Below, in pieces: positions 22,010-33,079 of a DNA stretch of 64,000 bases. The DNA is taken from positions 56,119,128 through 56,183,127 of the forward strand of contig CM057481.1 in the NCBI GenBank assembly GCA_030035585.1, given 5' to 3'. The DNA is from Dugong dugon. Lineage: Eukaryota > Chordata > Mammalia > Sirenia > Dugongidae. Made by a program: the position numbers and the translations under genes. Under the pieces are notes generated by a model that did no database searches, was not told where the DNA came from, and saw only the letters and a list, made by a program, of their open reading frames with translations. How positions within the stretch are numbered: the stretch's first letter is position 1; each line of letters opens with the position of its first letter.

Positions 22010-22941
22010 GACCTCCGATCTGGACAAGATGGTGTATACCAATTTTTCCATGATCCTCTCCACTAAGCACAACTATGAGCCCTGGAAACCATGCAAGAGG
22101 CAACTGAAGGAGAACTCTGAAATGTGTTAAGAAGGTCAACTGGTTTGGGATTCTAAGACTGGAGAACATCACAGCAGCAGAACTACTTACATCTCCCGAT
22201 CCAACAGAAGAAGGTGACCTAGAGCTGGCTTTTCTTGACCCCCAACCTAGCAACAGAAGGCAGCCCAGCAGGCGCATTTGTCTCCTGGACCAAAAGGGAA
22301 TCCTTCTGACAAAGTCAGGTGATCCTGACACCACCAGCAAGGGGGGTCTATTGGGAGCCCTGCCAATAATCAATGGTCAGGGTCTAATGACGTACATAGG
22401 ACACTCCACTCAACAACAGTAAAATATATATTTTTCAAGTATCCATCAAGCATCCACCATGATAGACCATGTCCTGAGCCACAAAATAAACCTCTGCAAA
22501 CTTGAAAGAATTGAAATCATACAGAGTGTGCTCTTTAACCATAACAGAATCCTGCTAAAATCAATAATAGAAAGACAAAAGTAAAGTCTCTAAATGTGTG
22601 GAAAATAATCAACCCATTCTGGATAATCTATGGGTCAAAGAGAAACTTTCAAAGGAAATTAAAAAATACATGGAACTAAATTAATATAAAAAACCACATA
22701 TCAAAGTATGTTGAACACAGTTAAAGCAGGGCTGAAAGGAAAATTTATAGCTCCAAATGCTTACATAAAAAATAAGAAGAGGTCTCAAATCAATAAACTA
22801 ACTTCCTACCCCAGAAGTCTAGAAAAGGAGAGTAAAATAAAATCAATGCAAGCAGAAAGAAGGAAATAATAAAGAGCAGAAATCAATAAAACTGAAAATA
22901 GGAAAATAATGGAGAAACTCAATGAAAAGCCTGATTCTTTT
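22010..22941 (+). mobile_element. Old L1 with 5'UTR joined directly to ORF2
   Basis: About 22010-22380 looks like an old L1 5'UTR (CCTCCGATCTGGACAAGATGGTGTA at its start). At about 22385 it passes into ORF2 endonuclease coding sequence (ACATAGGACACTCCACTCAACAACAG, then AAACCTCTGCAAACTTGAAAGAATTG), so ORF1 and the ORF2 start are missing. From there it runs through the endonuclease-RT linker until the minus-strand L1 at 22942. Many stops; not functional. Confidence 0.65.
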
Positions 22942-24460
22942 TTTTAAAATTTTTTTTATCGTTGTAGTTTAAATGAAGTTAAAATTTCAAGTTAGTCTCC
23001 CATACAAAAATTTATACGTACATTGTTATGTGACCCTAATTGCTCTCCCCATACTGTGACAGCACACTCCTCCTTTCCACCCGGTTCCCTGTGTCCATTC
23101 AACCAGCTCCTAACCCTCTCTGCCTTCACATCTCACCTCCAGACAGAAGCTGTCCATTTAGTCTCTTGTATCTACTTGAGCTAAGAGGCACACTCCTCAC
23201 GAGTATCACTTTATGTCCCACTGTCAAGTCCAATCCCTGTCTGAAGAGTTGGCCTCGGAAACTGTTTTAGTTCTGGGCTGACAGAGAATCCAGGGTCCAT
23301 GCTTTCCTGGGTTCCTCCCATCTCAGTCAGACCATTAAGTCTGGTATTCTTACCAGAATTTGAGTTCTGCACCCCATCTTTCTCCTGCTCCATCAGGGAC
23401 TCTCTGTTGTGTTCCCTGTCAGGGTGGTCATTGGTGGTAGCTGGGCACCGTCTAGTTCTTCTGGTCTCAGGCTAATGAAGTCTCTGGTTTATGTTGCCCT
23501 TTCTGTCTCTTAGGCTAATGCTTTCCTTGTATCTTTGTTGTTCTTCATTCTCCTTTATTCCAGGTGGTTGGGAACAATTGATGCATCTTAGATGGCTTCT
23601 TGCAAGCTTTTAAGACCGTAGACGCCACTCACCAAAGTAGGATGCAGAACATTTTCTTAATGAGCTTTGTTATGCCAATTGACCTAGATGTCCCCTGAAA
23701 GTATGGTCTCCAGACCCCTACCCCTGCTACTCTGTCCCTCAAAGTGTTTGACTGTATTCAGGAAACTTCTTAGCTTTGGTTTAGTCCAGTTGTGCTGACT
23801 TCCCCTGTAGTGTGTGCTGTCCTTCCCTTCACCTAAGATAATTCTTACCTACTATCTAGTTAGTAAATAACCCTCACCCTCCCCACCCCTGTAACCATCA
23901 AACAATGTTTTCTTCTGTGTTTAAACCTTTTCTTGAGTTCTCACAATAGTGGTCTTATACAATATTTGTCCTTCTGTGACTGACCAAATTCCAGCTTCCT
24001 TCATATTATGTTTCACGGCTTCCTCATTATTATTTATTGTTGGGTAGTAGTCCATTGTGTGGATATACCATAATTTGTTATCTATTCATCCGTTGATGGG
24101 CACCTAGGTTGTTTCCATCTTTTTGCTATTGTGAACAGTGCTGCAGTGAACATGGGTGTGCATATATCTATCGTGTGATGGCTCTTATTTCTCTAGGATA
24201 TATTCCAAGGAGTGGGATAGCTGGATCGTATGGTACTTCTATTTCTAGCTTTTTGAGGAAGCACCAAATCGATTTCCAAAGTGGTTATACCATTTTACGT
24301 TCCCACCAACAGTGTATAAGTGTTCCAGTCTCTCCACAACCTCTCCAACATTTATTATTTTGTGTTTTTTGGATTAATGCTAGCCTTGTTGGGGTGAGAT
24401 GATATCTCACTGTAGTTTTGATCTGCATTTCTCTAATGGCTAATGATCATGAGCATTTCG
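22942..24460 (-). mobile_element. 5'-truncated L1 (3'UTR and ORF2 end)
   Basis: On the minus strand it holds the last ~450 bp of ORF2 (plus-strand landmarks GGGATAGCTGGATCGTATGG and CAGTGTATAAGTGTTCC) and a full 3'UTR ending in poly(A) at its left edge. Flanks AAAAGCCTGATTCTTTT (22925-22941) and AAAAGGTTGATTCTTTT (24461-24477) form a 17-bp target duplication with two differences. It splits the older plus-strand L1. Confidence 0.85.
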
Positions 24461-24477
24461 AAAAGGTTGATTCTTTT

Positions 24478-25504
24478 AAAAAAATCAGAAAAATTGATAA
24501 ACTTCTAGTAAGACCACACAAATAAATAGAAAGAAGATACAAGTCCCGAATATCAGAAATTACATAGGCAGTGTCACTACAGATTGTACAGCCATTAAAA
24601 GACAATAAAGGAATATTAGCTACAACTTTATGCTCATAAAGTTGACAACTTAGAAGAAATGGAACAATTCCTCAAAAATCATAAACTCCCAAAACTCAGC
24701 CAAGATGAAAGATATTCTGAATATCCCTATAACCATTAAAGAAAATGAATTTTCGATTTAAAAGCTCCCCAAGATGAAATTTATAGACCTAGATTATTTC
24801 CTTGTTGAATTTGTCCAGAGATTTAAAGAACAACTAATGTCAGTTTTATATAATGTCTTCCAGAAAATAGAAGAAAAAGGAATACTTCCCAATTCATTAT
24901 TATGAAGCAGGTACTATTTTGGATACCAAAACCAAAAATAGACAGTTTGAAAATATAAAACTACAACCAATATTTGTCAAGAACTTAGACAAAAAACACA
25001 CAAGAAAATAAGAGGAAACTGAATCTAGCTCCTTATACAAAGAGTTGTATACCACTATCAAATGGGATGATTTACTCTTGGTACGCAAGACTGGTTCAGC
25101 ATTTGAAAATCAATCAATTCAATCCTTCATAACAAACTACAGAAGAAAAATCATATGATCATACCACTTGATCCAGAAAAAGCATTTGACATAATACAAC
25201 ACCCATTCATGTTCAAGACTCTCAGCAAGTGAGGAATAAATGAGAATTACCTTAGCTCGATAAAGTACATCTATTAAAAAAACCTAAAGCAAACATAATA
25301 CTTAATAGTGTCCTGCTTATCTTCCTAATATCAGGAACAAGGCAAGAATGTCCACTAAACCACTCTTATTCATCATACTACTGGAATTTCTAGCCACTGC
25401 AATAGGCAAGAAAAAAGAAATAAAAGGTATACAGATTGGAAAGGAGGAAGTGCAACTGTCCCTATGTGCAGATGACATGACTGTCTATGTAGAAAATCCC
25501 AAGG
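24478..25504 (+). pseudogene. Old L1 ORF2 relic, RT region
   Basis: This continues the L1 of 22010-22941. Recognisable coding blocks include CAAGATGAAATTTATAGACC-type linker sequence, a [25 protein letters not shown] segment near 25165-25230, a [11 protein letters not shown] segment near 25335, and the catalytic box as [13 protein letters not shown] (25465-25500), with Phe replaced by Cys before ADD. Frameshifts and stops occur throughout. It is cut by the LTR at 25505 and continues at 25925. Confidence 0.75.
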
Positions 25505-25922
25505 TGTTATGGATTGAACTGTGTCCCCCCAAAATATGTGTTATAAACCCTAACCTCTGTGCCTGTGGTTATAATCCCATTTGGGAATAGACTGTCTTTG
25601 TTATGTCAGTGAGGCAGGATTAGTGTACGGTGTGTCTTTGAGTTAATCTCTTTTGAGATAAAGAGATTAAACAAGCAAGCTAGGAAGCAGAGATGGGGGA
25701 AGACTGATACCAAGCCATATGGAGATTGCCAAGGAACAGAAAACAGAAGCTGAAGAGACAAGGACCTTCTCCCAGAGGTGACAGAGAGAGAAAGCCTTCC
25801 TCTAGAGCTGGTGCCCTGAATTTGGACTTCTAGCCTCCAAAACTTTGAGAAAATAAATTTCTGTTTGTCAAAGGCATCCACTTGTGGTTTTTCTGTTATA
25901 ATAGCACTAGATAACTAAGGTA
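25505..25922 (+). mobile_element. MaLR/ERVL-like solo LTR
   Basis: It begins TGTTATGGATTGAACTGTGTCCCCCC and ends after ATAGCACTAGATAACTAAG. CAAAACTTTGAGAAAATAAATTTCTG gives a poly(A)-signal-like AATAAA followed by GT-rich sequence. This is the organisation of MLT1/MST-type LTRs. CAAGG before and CAAGA after look like a 5-bp target duplication. It lies within the old L1 ORF2. A related LTR lies at 37459-39130. No internal retroviral genes are present. Confidence 0.7.
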
Positions 25923-25924
25923 CA

Positions 25925-26475
25925 AGATATCTACAAAAAGATATTGCTATAACTAATAGGTGAGTTCAGCGAGGCCACAGGATAAAAGATCAACATACAA
26001 AAAACAATTGCATTTCATCCATACACAGAAAAATGAAACAGGACCCATACCTCACACCATACATAAAAGCTAACTCAAAATGGATCAAAGACCTAAATAT
26101 TAACATTAAAGCTATAAAGTTCTTGGAAGAAAACATAGGACCAAAACTATGGGATCTAATTTAAAAAAATTTATCAAACACAACTGTTAATATTCAAACT
26201 GTAGAAGTCAAATTAGATAACTGTGATTTCATAAAAATTAAATACTCATTTGCATCTAAAGAGTAAAAAGACAACCTATAGGCTGGGAAAATATCTTTGG
26301 GAATGACGTATCTGATACGGGTTTAATTTCTAAAATATATAGAAAACTTCAACGACTCAACAACAAAAAGACAAATAACCCAATTAAAAAATGGGCTAGG
26401 GACATGAACAGACACTTTATCAAAGAGGACATTCAAGTGACCAACAAACGCATGAAAAGATGCTTGTGATCGTTA
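25925..26475 (+). pseudogene. Old L1 ORF2 relic, C-terminal part with deletion
   Basis: After a short RT-region piece (ACAGGATAAAAGATCAACATAC...GCATTTCATCCATACA) the sequence jumps near 26025 to the C-terminal region (GAAAAATGAAACAGGACCCATACCTCAC), so several hundred bases are missing relative to copies 1 and 2. It continues with AAAAAATGGGCTAGGGACATGAACAG and GGACATTCAAGTGACCAACA, and breaks at the SINE cluster. It resumes at 26774. Confidence 0.75.
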
Positions 26476-26487
26476 GCCACTACCCAA

Positions 26488-26612
26488 CCAAACCACGGCC
26501 ACTGAGTCAATTCTGACTCATAGCAACCCTACAAAACAGAGTAGAACTGCCTCATAGGGTTTCCAAAGCTGTTATCTGTAGGGCAGCAGACCGTCACATC
26601 TTTCTTCTGTGC
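26488..26612 (-). mobile_element. AfroSINE, first of a stacked pair
   Basis: The minus strand carries the SINE body and 3' tail; the plus strand shows TTCTGACTCATAGCAACCC, TAGGGTTTCCAAAGC and GTCACATCTTTCTTCTGT. The tRNA-like 5' head is missing. It sits between two copies of a GTTAGCCACTA/ATTATCCATTA target. Confidence 0.85.
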
Positions 26613-26623
26613 ATTATCCATTA

Positions 26624-26773
26624 ACCTAAAAAACCCATTGCTGTTGAGTCTGACTCATAGTGACCCTATAAGACAGAGTAGAACTGCCCCATAGGGTTTC
26701 CAAGGAGCAGCTGGTGGATTTGAACTGCTGACCTTTTGGTTAGCTGCCATATCACTGTGCCACCGGGGCTCTG
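26624..26773 (-). mobile_element. AfroSINE, second of a stacked pair
   Basis: A complete minus-strand AfroSINE runs from AAAACCCATTGCTGTTGAG to GCCACCGGGGCTC. It immediately follows the first SINE; the target ATTAGCCATTA reappears to its right. Confidence 0.88.
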
Positions 26774-27060
26774 CATTAGCCATTACAGAGATGTAAACTG
26801 AAACTCAATGAGATACTATCTCACTCCTGCTAAAATGGCACTGATCCAAAAAAAGAAAAACAAAACAAAACCAGAAAACAACAAATGCTAGTGAAGATGT
26901 GGGGAGAGTGGAACCCTTAACCACTGCTGGTGAGATTGTAAAATGGTGCCATCACTATGGAACATGGTATGGGGCTTCCTCAAAAAACTAGAAATAGAAC
27001 TACCTTATGGGATCTGGCAATCTCACTTTTAGGTATATATCCTAGAGATCTAATACTGCC
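26774..27060 (+). pseudogene. Old L1 ORF2 relic, Cys-rich end
   Basis: L1 ORF2 continues after the SINEs: CATTAGCCATTACAGAGATG, then GATACTATCTCACTCCTGC, a GGAGAGTGGAACCCTTAACCACTGCTGGTG segment (the Cys/His-rich motif region) and TTAGGTATATATCCTAGAG. Degenerate. Confidence 0.75.
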
Positions 27061-27295
27061 TGTGAGCCCATAATTATGTCAATAATAATTTTAATTAAAA
27101 TGTATATCATTTTTTATTAATTTTGAGAGAAAAACAATAGCTAACAATAACTGATAATGTGAAAAATACAGACTTAAAAAAAACAGGTATAAAACTTAAG
27201 AAATATATAAGAGGTATGTGGAAAATATTGATCAAAAGTGTAATTCATGGTCCGTTTGGAAGAATAACAATTTTAAGTTAGAAAAAAATGAGTTG

Positions 27296-27412
27296 GCAAA
27301 ATGTTACCACTAGGGGAAACTGGTAAAGGGTGCACAGAATCTCGCTCTAATATTTAGTACAACTGCATGTGGATCTACGATTATCTCAAAGTAAAAAGTT
27401 TAATTTAAAACA
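27296..27412 (+). mobile_element. Old L1 3'UTR fragment
   Basis: AATGTTACCACTAGGGGAAACTGG...GGGTGCACAGAATCTC...ATTATCTCAAAGTAAAAAGTTTAA matches the common end of old L1M 3'UTRs. It may belong to the relic ending near 27060. The intervening 27061-27295 is A+T rich and unassigned. Confidence 0.55.
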
Positions 27413-27944
27413 AGCAGCAAATTTCAAACAAGATGAGACTTTATGGAGAAAGAGCAAATAGGGAGAGAATGCCAAGAGAACTGATGAATACTTTTAATGA
27501 TGGGAAAGATAGATACCATATTAATAACATGTGCCTTCTATGTTTTTTTCATTTTTTTGCTAACCACACCCTCCCCCGTGAGGTATTTTCATAAATGCTG
27601 TTATGCCATTTTTTTTACATGTTGCTGTAAAAAAAAAAAAAAATTAGTATAGAGTCCTCAAGAAAATACTTCACCGAGGAAAGGCATGGCTTCCAAACAT
27701 AGAAGGCATGTGTTATTTGTGTAATAATACAGAAAGCCAGGAGCACAAGTGAAGTCTGACCAAGTCAAGATAGAGATTCACCAAAGACGAAAGTCCTCAT
27801 ATTCCATTCTCAGTTGTCCTTGAAAGGGCCCATATTTTATGATAACGATATCATAATAAGAAAAGTCACATAAAAGGAAAATAGAAATCACAGTTGGCCT
27901 GAATCAGATTCTTATTTCCCATAGTTATTGTTGCCGGTAATTAG
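27413..27944. other. Unassigned sequence
   Basis: No repeat or gene recognised. It contains a T-run and an A-run near 27540-27645, and a pyrimidine-rich stretch around 27565. Confidence 0.3.
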
Positions 27945-27990
27945 AGGTGGAGTTGGAATTGACTCAGTGGCACAAGACAACAACAACATA
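27945..27990 (+). mobile_element. RTE/AfroSINE 3' tail fragment
   Basis: GTGGAGTTGGAATTGACTCAGTGGCACAAG and an ACAACAACAA tail: only the shared 3' end is present. Confidence 0.6.
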
Positions 27991-28074
27991 GGTGGAATAA
28001 TCCATGTGGTGCCATACATTGGGGGAGACATTTGGGCTGCAAACCAAAGATGCAATAGCAGGGGAAGAACTGGC

Positions 28075-28345
28075 CTTTATATAACAAAACATTTGACATT
28101 TCAACATTTTCACATGTACAATTCAGTGACATGAATTACGTTCATTATGTCATACATCCATCACCACTGCACATTTCCAGATTTTTCCATCACCCTTAAC
28201 AGAAGCTCAGCACCCCCTAAACATTGATTCCCTTTTACCCTCTGCCTCCTGCCCCTGGTAACAACTAATAAGCTTTTGTCTCTATACATGTTTGCCTCTT
28301 CTAGATATTTTATGTAAGTGGTGTAGATCGGGTATATTGAGACTG
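28075..28345 (-). mobile_element. Old L1 3' region
   Basis: Plus-strand landmarks ACAATTCAGTGACATGAATTACG, CATCCATCACCACTGC and CCTGGTAACAACTAATAAGC are the reverse complement of a common L1M 3' segment. The same segment occurs at 54225-54490. Confidence 0.65.
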
Positions 28346-28599
28346 TGTTCCTGAGTGTCTCATTTAACTGTTGTTTTCCTTACTGGTTCAATCATAACCA
28401 GAGATAAAAAAAATTAATTAGCTATAAAGCCATTCTCTCATGATTCTACTAATAGCCATCCCTGCAAAGAGAGACCTGGACTGGGAGATAGGCAAACTCA
28501 TTGTCCTGGTGGACTGTACAAATCTGTCCCTTAAGTCTGCCCAGAGAAAAGTAGGGTAATAGAATACAAACGTCAATAGAAAATCTCAATAAAGTCCCT

Positions 28600-29525
28600 G
28601 AAGTAAAAGCAGTATAGGCCACAGTATCTAAATACAATATAGTAAATATCTAACCACTTAGAAACTAAACCTTCTAGATGATTGTTAGGTCAAAGAGGAA
28701 ATCAACAGTGAAATTACAGACATTTGGAGAGTTCTGTCAATAAGGCTTGTGCTTATTAAAATGTGTATAAAATGCAGAGGAAAAAACCCTAATTTTAAAT
28801 GGTTCCACTGAGAAGAAAAAAACACCACCAAACAATCAGTTCAATAATACAGAATAAAATAACTGAGAATATGTTTGAAAGAACTAAAATTAAATCAGAA
28901 ATTGATTAACTAGAAAGTAAAAATGGAGACTTCAGAGAAAACTATAAGAGCTAGATATGTAAAATGACCGATAAAATAGATCAGAGTCTCATGAGCATGA
29001 ATTTAAAAAAAAAAACAACACAACAACTTTGGAATGAGAAAAAGCTTATCTCCACATCTCAAAGGTATTTTTCACATTATGAAAAAATTCTGCCTAGAGT
29101 TTATGCTTATTTTTAAAATTTAGGTTAAATAGATCATTATCTAGAGAAACATTATTTAACAAAACTGATTAAAAAATCAGCATATTCACAAAGAAAGTTG
29201 AAAAGGGTGCAAAAGATCTATGTCCTACAAAGGAAGCAGGAGAAAAATATTTGGCTGATCTATAAAAGTAATTTTTTCTTTAGAACATGGACAAAAACGA
29301 AAATCTTCCCAGTATGTTTTTTACCAAAGTAACATAATGCCTATTCCAAAATCTGACAGATATAGAACCAAAAACTTACAGACTAAGCTCCTTCATGAAT
29401 ATAGGTTTAAAAAAATCCTAAAGAAAACATTAGCAAATGAATTCAGCAAAATACTCAAAGAATTAACAATATGACATCATAGTGTTTATTAAAGTAATAT
29501 AAGAATGGCTGAACATTGGTAACTT
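28600..29525 (+). pseudogene. Very degraded L1 ORF2 sequence
   Basis: Blocks at 28650-28720 (AACCACTTAGAAACTAAAC, GGTCAAAGAGGAAATCAACAG) and 29345-29500 (ATCTGACAGATATAGAAC, CTCCTTCATGAATATAGG, ATTAGCAAATGAATTCAGC) match conserved L1/HAL1 ORF2 coding segments in the right order. There is no open frame. Intervening parts are too diverged to place. Confidence 0.5.
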
Positions 29526-29554
29526 TATTAATCTAATTTGTATGTGAATAGGTT

Positions 29555-29790
29555 AAAAACAGGAGTAAGCAAACTTTTTCTGTAAAGGACCAGTAAATAT
29601 TTTAGGTTGTGTGGGAAAAAGGGTCTCTTTTGCAAGTACTCAGCTTTGTCATTGTAGTGTAAGAGCAGCCATAGATAATATGTAAATGAATGAGCATATC
29701 TGTGCTCCAATGAAATTTCATTTAAAAAAACAGGATGTGGGTTGGATTTGATGCTGGGATCATAGTTGGCCAATCTCTGGGCCAAGGGAG
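29555..29790 (+). mobile_element. Short hAT-Charlie-type MITE
   Basis: AGCAAACTTTTTCTGTAAAGGACCAGTAAATATTTTAGG at the left and TGCTGGGATCATAGTTGGCCAATCTCTG at the right match a widespread short mammalian hAT element known by this opening. I am unsure of its MER number. No coding. Confidence 0.65.
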
Positions 29791-30410
29791 GAAAAAAAAA
29801 AAAAAGAAAAAAGATTTCATATAGCTAGATGTTAAAAAGGAATTTGATAAAATTTAATAGTCAATAATGTAAGCCATAATTTCAGTAAATTAATGAATAA
29901 AATAATCTTATAAACATAAAAAAAGTACTAGAAACCAGTCATTTTTACAGAGAAACATGAGAAGTAGCACCATTAAAGACAGGAAAAAAGTTGTTATTGC
30001 CCGGTATTACTGATTTTATTCAATGCTGTGCTGGATATCTTAGTAAATGCAATAATACAAAAATAAATAAATAAATAACAGACATAAATGCTCTAGTAGA
30101 GAAGATAACTTTTGTGCAATAAAATTTTTCTGTCCTAAAATGCAAGAAAATCAGCTGAAAAATTATTAGAACAAACATGGTTTTGAATTGGGTGGTTAGA
30201 TAAAAGATAAATATATAAAAGTCAATCCTTTTCTTCTTTAAGAGAGCTGAAATAAAAAGACTCCCAGGTAATATTCTCTTAAACAATGACTCACCCACAA
30301 TTGTGATAGAGCACACTGATAAAAACAAGGCTGTTGTGAGCCACTGTTAGGGATGAGAGTTGGCTGCATACTTCAGATGGTGTAAATAAGGAAGCAACTA
30401 TTGAATTTTA

Positions 30411-30875
30411 TTCTTTGTATTGATTTTCTATTCTCTGTATCATTTATTTCTGCTCTGATCTTTACTATTTCCTTTCTTCTGGTGGCTGTGGGCTTTTTTT
30501 GCTATTCTCTTTCTATTGTGTTCGAGTTGTATAGTTCTTGTTTTGATTTTGTCCCTTTCTTCTTTTTTGATATGTGCATCTATTGCTATAAATTGTCCTC
30601 TGAGGACTGCCTTTGCTGTGTCCCAAAGGTTTTGGTATGATGTGTTTTCATTCTCACTTGAGTCTAGGAATTTTTTTATTCCGTCTCTGATTTCTTCTAT
30701 TACCCAGTGGTTTGTAAGCAGGGTGTTATTCAGTTTCCATGTAACCGATTTTTTTTTTCTTTGCTCTTCTTGTTGTTAATTTCTACCTTAATGGCGTTGT
30801 GGTCACAGAAGATACTTTGTATTATCGCAATGTTTTGGATTTTGTTGAGGGTTGCTCTGTAGCCTAAGAGGTGGT
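30411..30875 (-). mobile_element. Internal L1 ORF2 fragment with exact 17-bp flanking repeats
   Basis: The minus strand matches the endonuclease-to-RT linker part of young L1 ORF2 (compare 6890-7330 and 13370-13810; plus-strand landmarks AAATTGTCCTCTGAGGACTGC and CCAAAGGTTTTGGTATGATG). Both flanks are GCAACTATTGAATTTTA (30394-30410 and 30876-30892), identical over 17 bp. There is no L1 3' end and no poly(A) tail, so this is neither a normal 5'-truncated insertion nor a twin-primed one. Only coding-strand remnants remain. Confidence 0.82.
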
Positions 30876-31667
30876 GCAACTATTGAATTTTACTGAAGAA
30901 TGTAAAGAAACCACAAATGAAAGGAAATCTATCTCATTTCTCTGGATGGAAGTGTTGGTTACTGTAAGAATGCTCACATCTCCAATAAAATCACAGCAGC
31001 ATGATTTTGAATTAGAAAAAGTCATTTATTTATTCAACAAATGATTAATCCAGTAACTTTTCTAGGTGCTTGGATATGCTAAAAAATAAAATGGGCAAAG
31101 GTCCCTGCCCTTGCGGAGATTACATTTTAGTCAAGCAAAACAGGCAAAAACAGTAAGTCTAATAAATAACATTATTTTAGATGATGATGAATAAAGCAAA
31201 TGAAGAGAGGTCAAGAGTTTAGGCATTGGTGGGCTGCAATATTAAGTAAGAGGTTAGCAGAGTTCTTGTTGAGGAGGTGACAGTTGAGCAAAAGTTGGAG
31301 AAGGTTAGGGAGGGGCCATGAAGATATCTAGGAGAAGAACACCAGGTAGAAGGATCCGTCAGTGCCAAGGCTCTAAGGCATGAAGAAGAATTAGAATAAG
31401 AAATACAAGAAAGAACATGGGGTCAGCCTGGCTGGAGTGGAATGGGCAAGCAAGAGGAAGAAAAGAAAAACATCCAAGATGCAACAGAAGTGAGATTATG
31501 CCAATCTCCCATCATTCTATAAATCTACAGTAAAATGCTAATCATACAATATAAAAATGTTAGTATTATTGGAATTAATTTACTCAAACATATAATAATT
31601 AAGCCTCTATGTAGCAAGTAAAATAGCCTTAATGAAACAATAAATCATTTAGAAGGAGAGCCATATA

Positions 31668-32163
31668 CAGCCATGATCACTTAATGTCTGCATTAAGTTC
31701 TATGAAATAGGACATTAGGTGATTTGGACGTTGTGTGAACACCTGGGTCGTGGGGGTGGAGCTCCCCGCATATGGGCCAGGGGCTGTTGGCAGCGCGAGG
31801 CCTGAGCAGCTCCTGCTGCGGGCGCCTCAGGCAAGCGCTCCGTGGGGTCTTGCCTGGCGTGCAACCCCACAGCCCCATGAAGGTCACAGCACGGAAGCTC
31901 CAGGCACCAATCAAGGCGGCAGGGGAGCGGTCTCGGTGCTCCGGCCCCGCTGGGACTGCAATGCCTGCCAAGCTTGGGCACTTGGGAGTAGGACTGGGTG
32001 CCTACTCCTCCTAGCGGCTGGGTCACCTGTTCTGTGTGGGGGACGGCAGGGTTGGACTGCGGCAAAGTCGCTCTGTGGGGCATCCTCCAGAGGGTGTGCA
32101 CCAGGCTGCAGGTGTAAATGTGGTCAGGCATTGCCCAAATGGACGTTATGCAGCTCGTGACTG
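31668..32163 (+). mobile_element. GC-rich TA-flanked DNA transposon-like element, copy A
   Basis: The ends are inverted repeats (CAGCCATGATCACTTAATGTC at the left; the reverse of the right end reads CAGTCACGAGCTGCATAACGTCC), flanked by TA at 31666-31667 and 32164-32165. This fits a Tc1/mariner-pogo MITE. The interior is markedly G+C rich and holds only overlapping open frames without known domains. The same element occurs in reverse orientation at 37494-38747. I do not recognise the family. Confidence 0.7.
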
Positions 32164-32279
32164 TATATTTGATAATTGAGTATGTGATAGATACGAGGTG
32201 CCAAATTCAGAATTCCTGACTATATGAAAAGAAAAAAAATCTAGTTCAATCACACCACGGAAGAAGGCACGGAAGATTA

Positions 32280-32515
32280 AAAGGCTTGACTGGTTATAGC
32301 TGGCTTTGAAGACCGAGGAAGGGGGCCACAAACCAAAGCACGCAGGTGGCCTCTAGAAACTAAAAATGACCGAGGTGACAGCAAGAAAACTGGGACTTCA
32401 GTCCTATGACCACAGGAACTGAGTTCTGCCAACATCCTGAGTGTGCAAGGAAATGGCTTCTCCCCTACAGCTTCCAAGAAAGGAATGCAATCCTGGTGAT
32501 ACCTTGATTTCTGTC
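32280..32515 (+). mobile_element. MLT1-type LTR fragment
   Basis: GCAGGTGGCCTCTAGAAAC, GGGACTTCAGTCCTATGACC, GAACTGAGTTCTGCCAACA and ATACCTTGATTTCTGTC follow each other as in MLT1 (MaLR) LTRs. Its 5' and 3' ends are missing. Confidence 0.65.
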
Positions 32516-32528
32516 ATAACAAATGAAA

Positions 32529-33047
32529 TGTGTAGGAATGAACCTCCAAACTGAGGCACCTGGATGGAACAGGATAACCTTGGCTTGAATCAAACTCCAT
32601 ATTGTTAACTAGACTCCATTTTGAATCCGACTTTAGCTTGACCGAAGCCTCTGCCCCTGCATTCCTGAAAATGTAGCCCATAACTTCCCTAAACCTTAAT
32701 TACTCTTAGCAAATATGGGTGGAGGGGTGAGAATGTGGTTGTTCCAGGAAGGGTTTGCTGATGATAAGAGAGATTATGATGCTGGTGGTCTCTCACTGCC
32801 CCTGCCTGGTTTGCTGATGTTAAAAGAGATTATGGTATTGATGGTCTCTCCCCATTTTACTAGTCATGCGCTATCATGCCTTGACCCTCTCCATCTTAAC
32901 ATATAAAAGGCTCACTTCTCCCTGGGAAGGTGGAAGCACTTGGTAGATTTCTTTCTGCCTTGTGTTTTCCCAATTCCTGAATTGTGTCACCCTCAGTAAA
33001 TCTCTTTATTTTTACTATAACAGAGTGAGCATTCTTACTTTTAGACA
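32529..33047 (+). mobile_element. ERV1-like solo LTR with duplicated U3 block
   Basis: A TG...CA unit of about 520 bp has a TATA-like ATATAAAAGG near 32900, a poly(A)-signal-like AGTAAATCTC near 32995 followed by T-rich sequence, and an end at TTTTAGACA. Upstream of the TATA box lies a 56-bp tandem duplication (copies starting 32752 and 32808), the usual place of LTR enhancer repeats. No internal viral genes adjoin it. The flanks GAAA/GGAA are only a weak 4-bp duplication, so the boundaries are provisional. Confidence 0.5.
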
Positions 33048-33079
33048 GGAATAATAATCACAAAGTCAAAACAGAAAAA

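Noticed and set aside
31693-32160. Frames of 80-141 codons in GC-rich DNA
   Set aside because: They sit inside the TA-flanked element, overlap on both strands, and the reading frames are not kept in the second copy.
32529-33047. Search for a complete provirus around the LTRs
   Set aside because: No gag, pro, pol or env coding sequence lies beside any LTR in the window; all look like solo LTRs.
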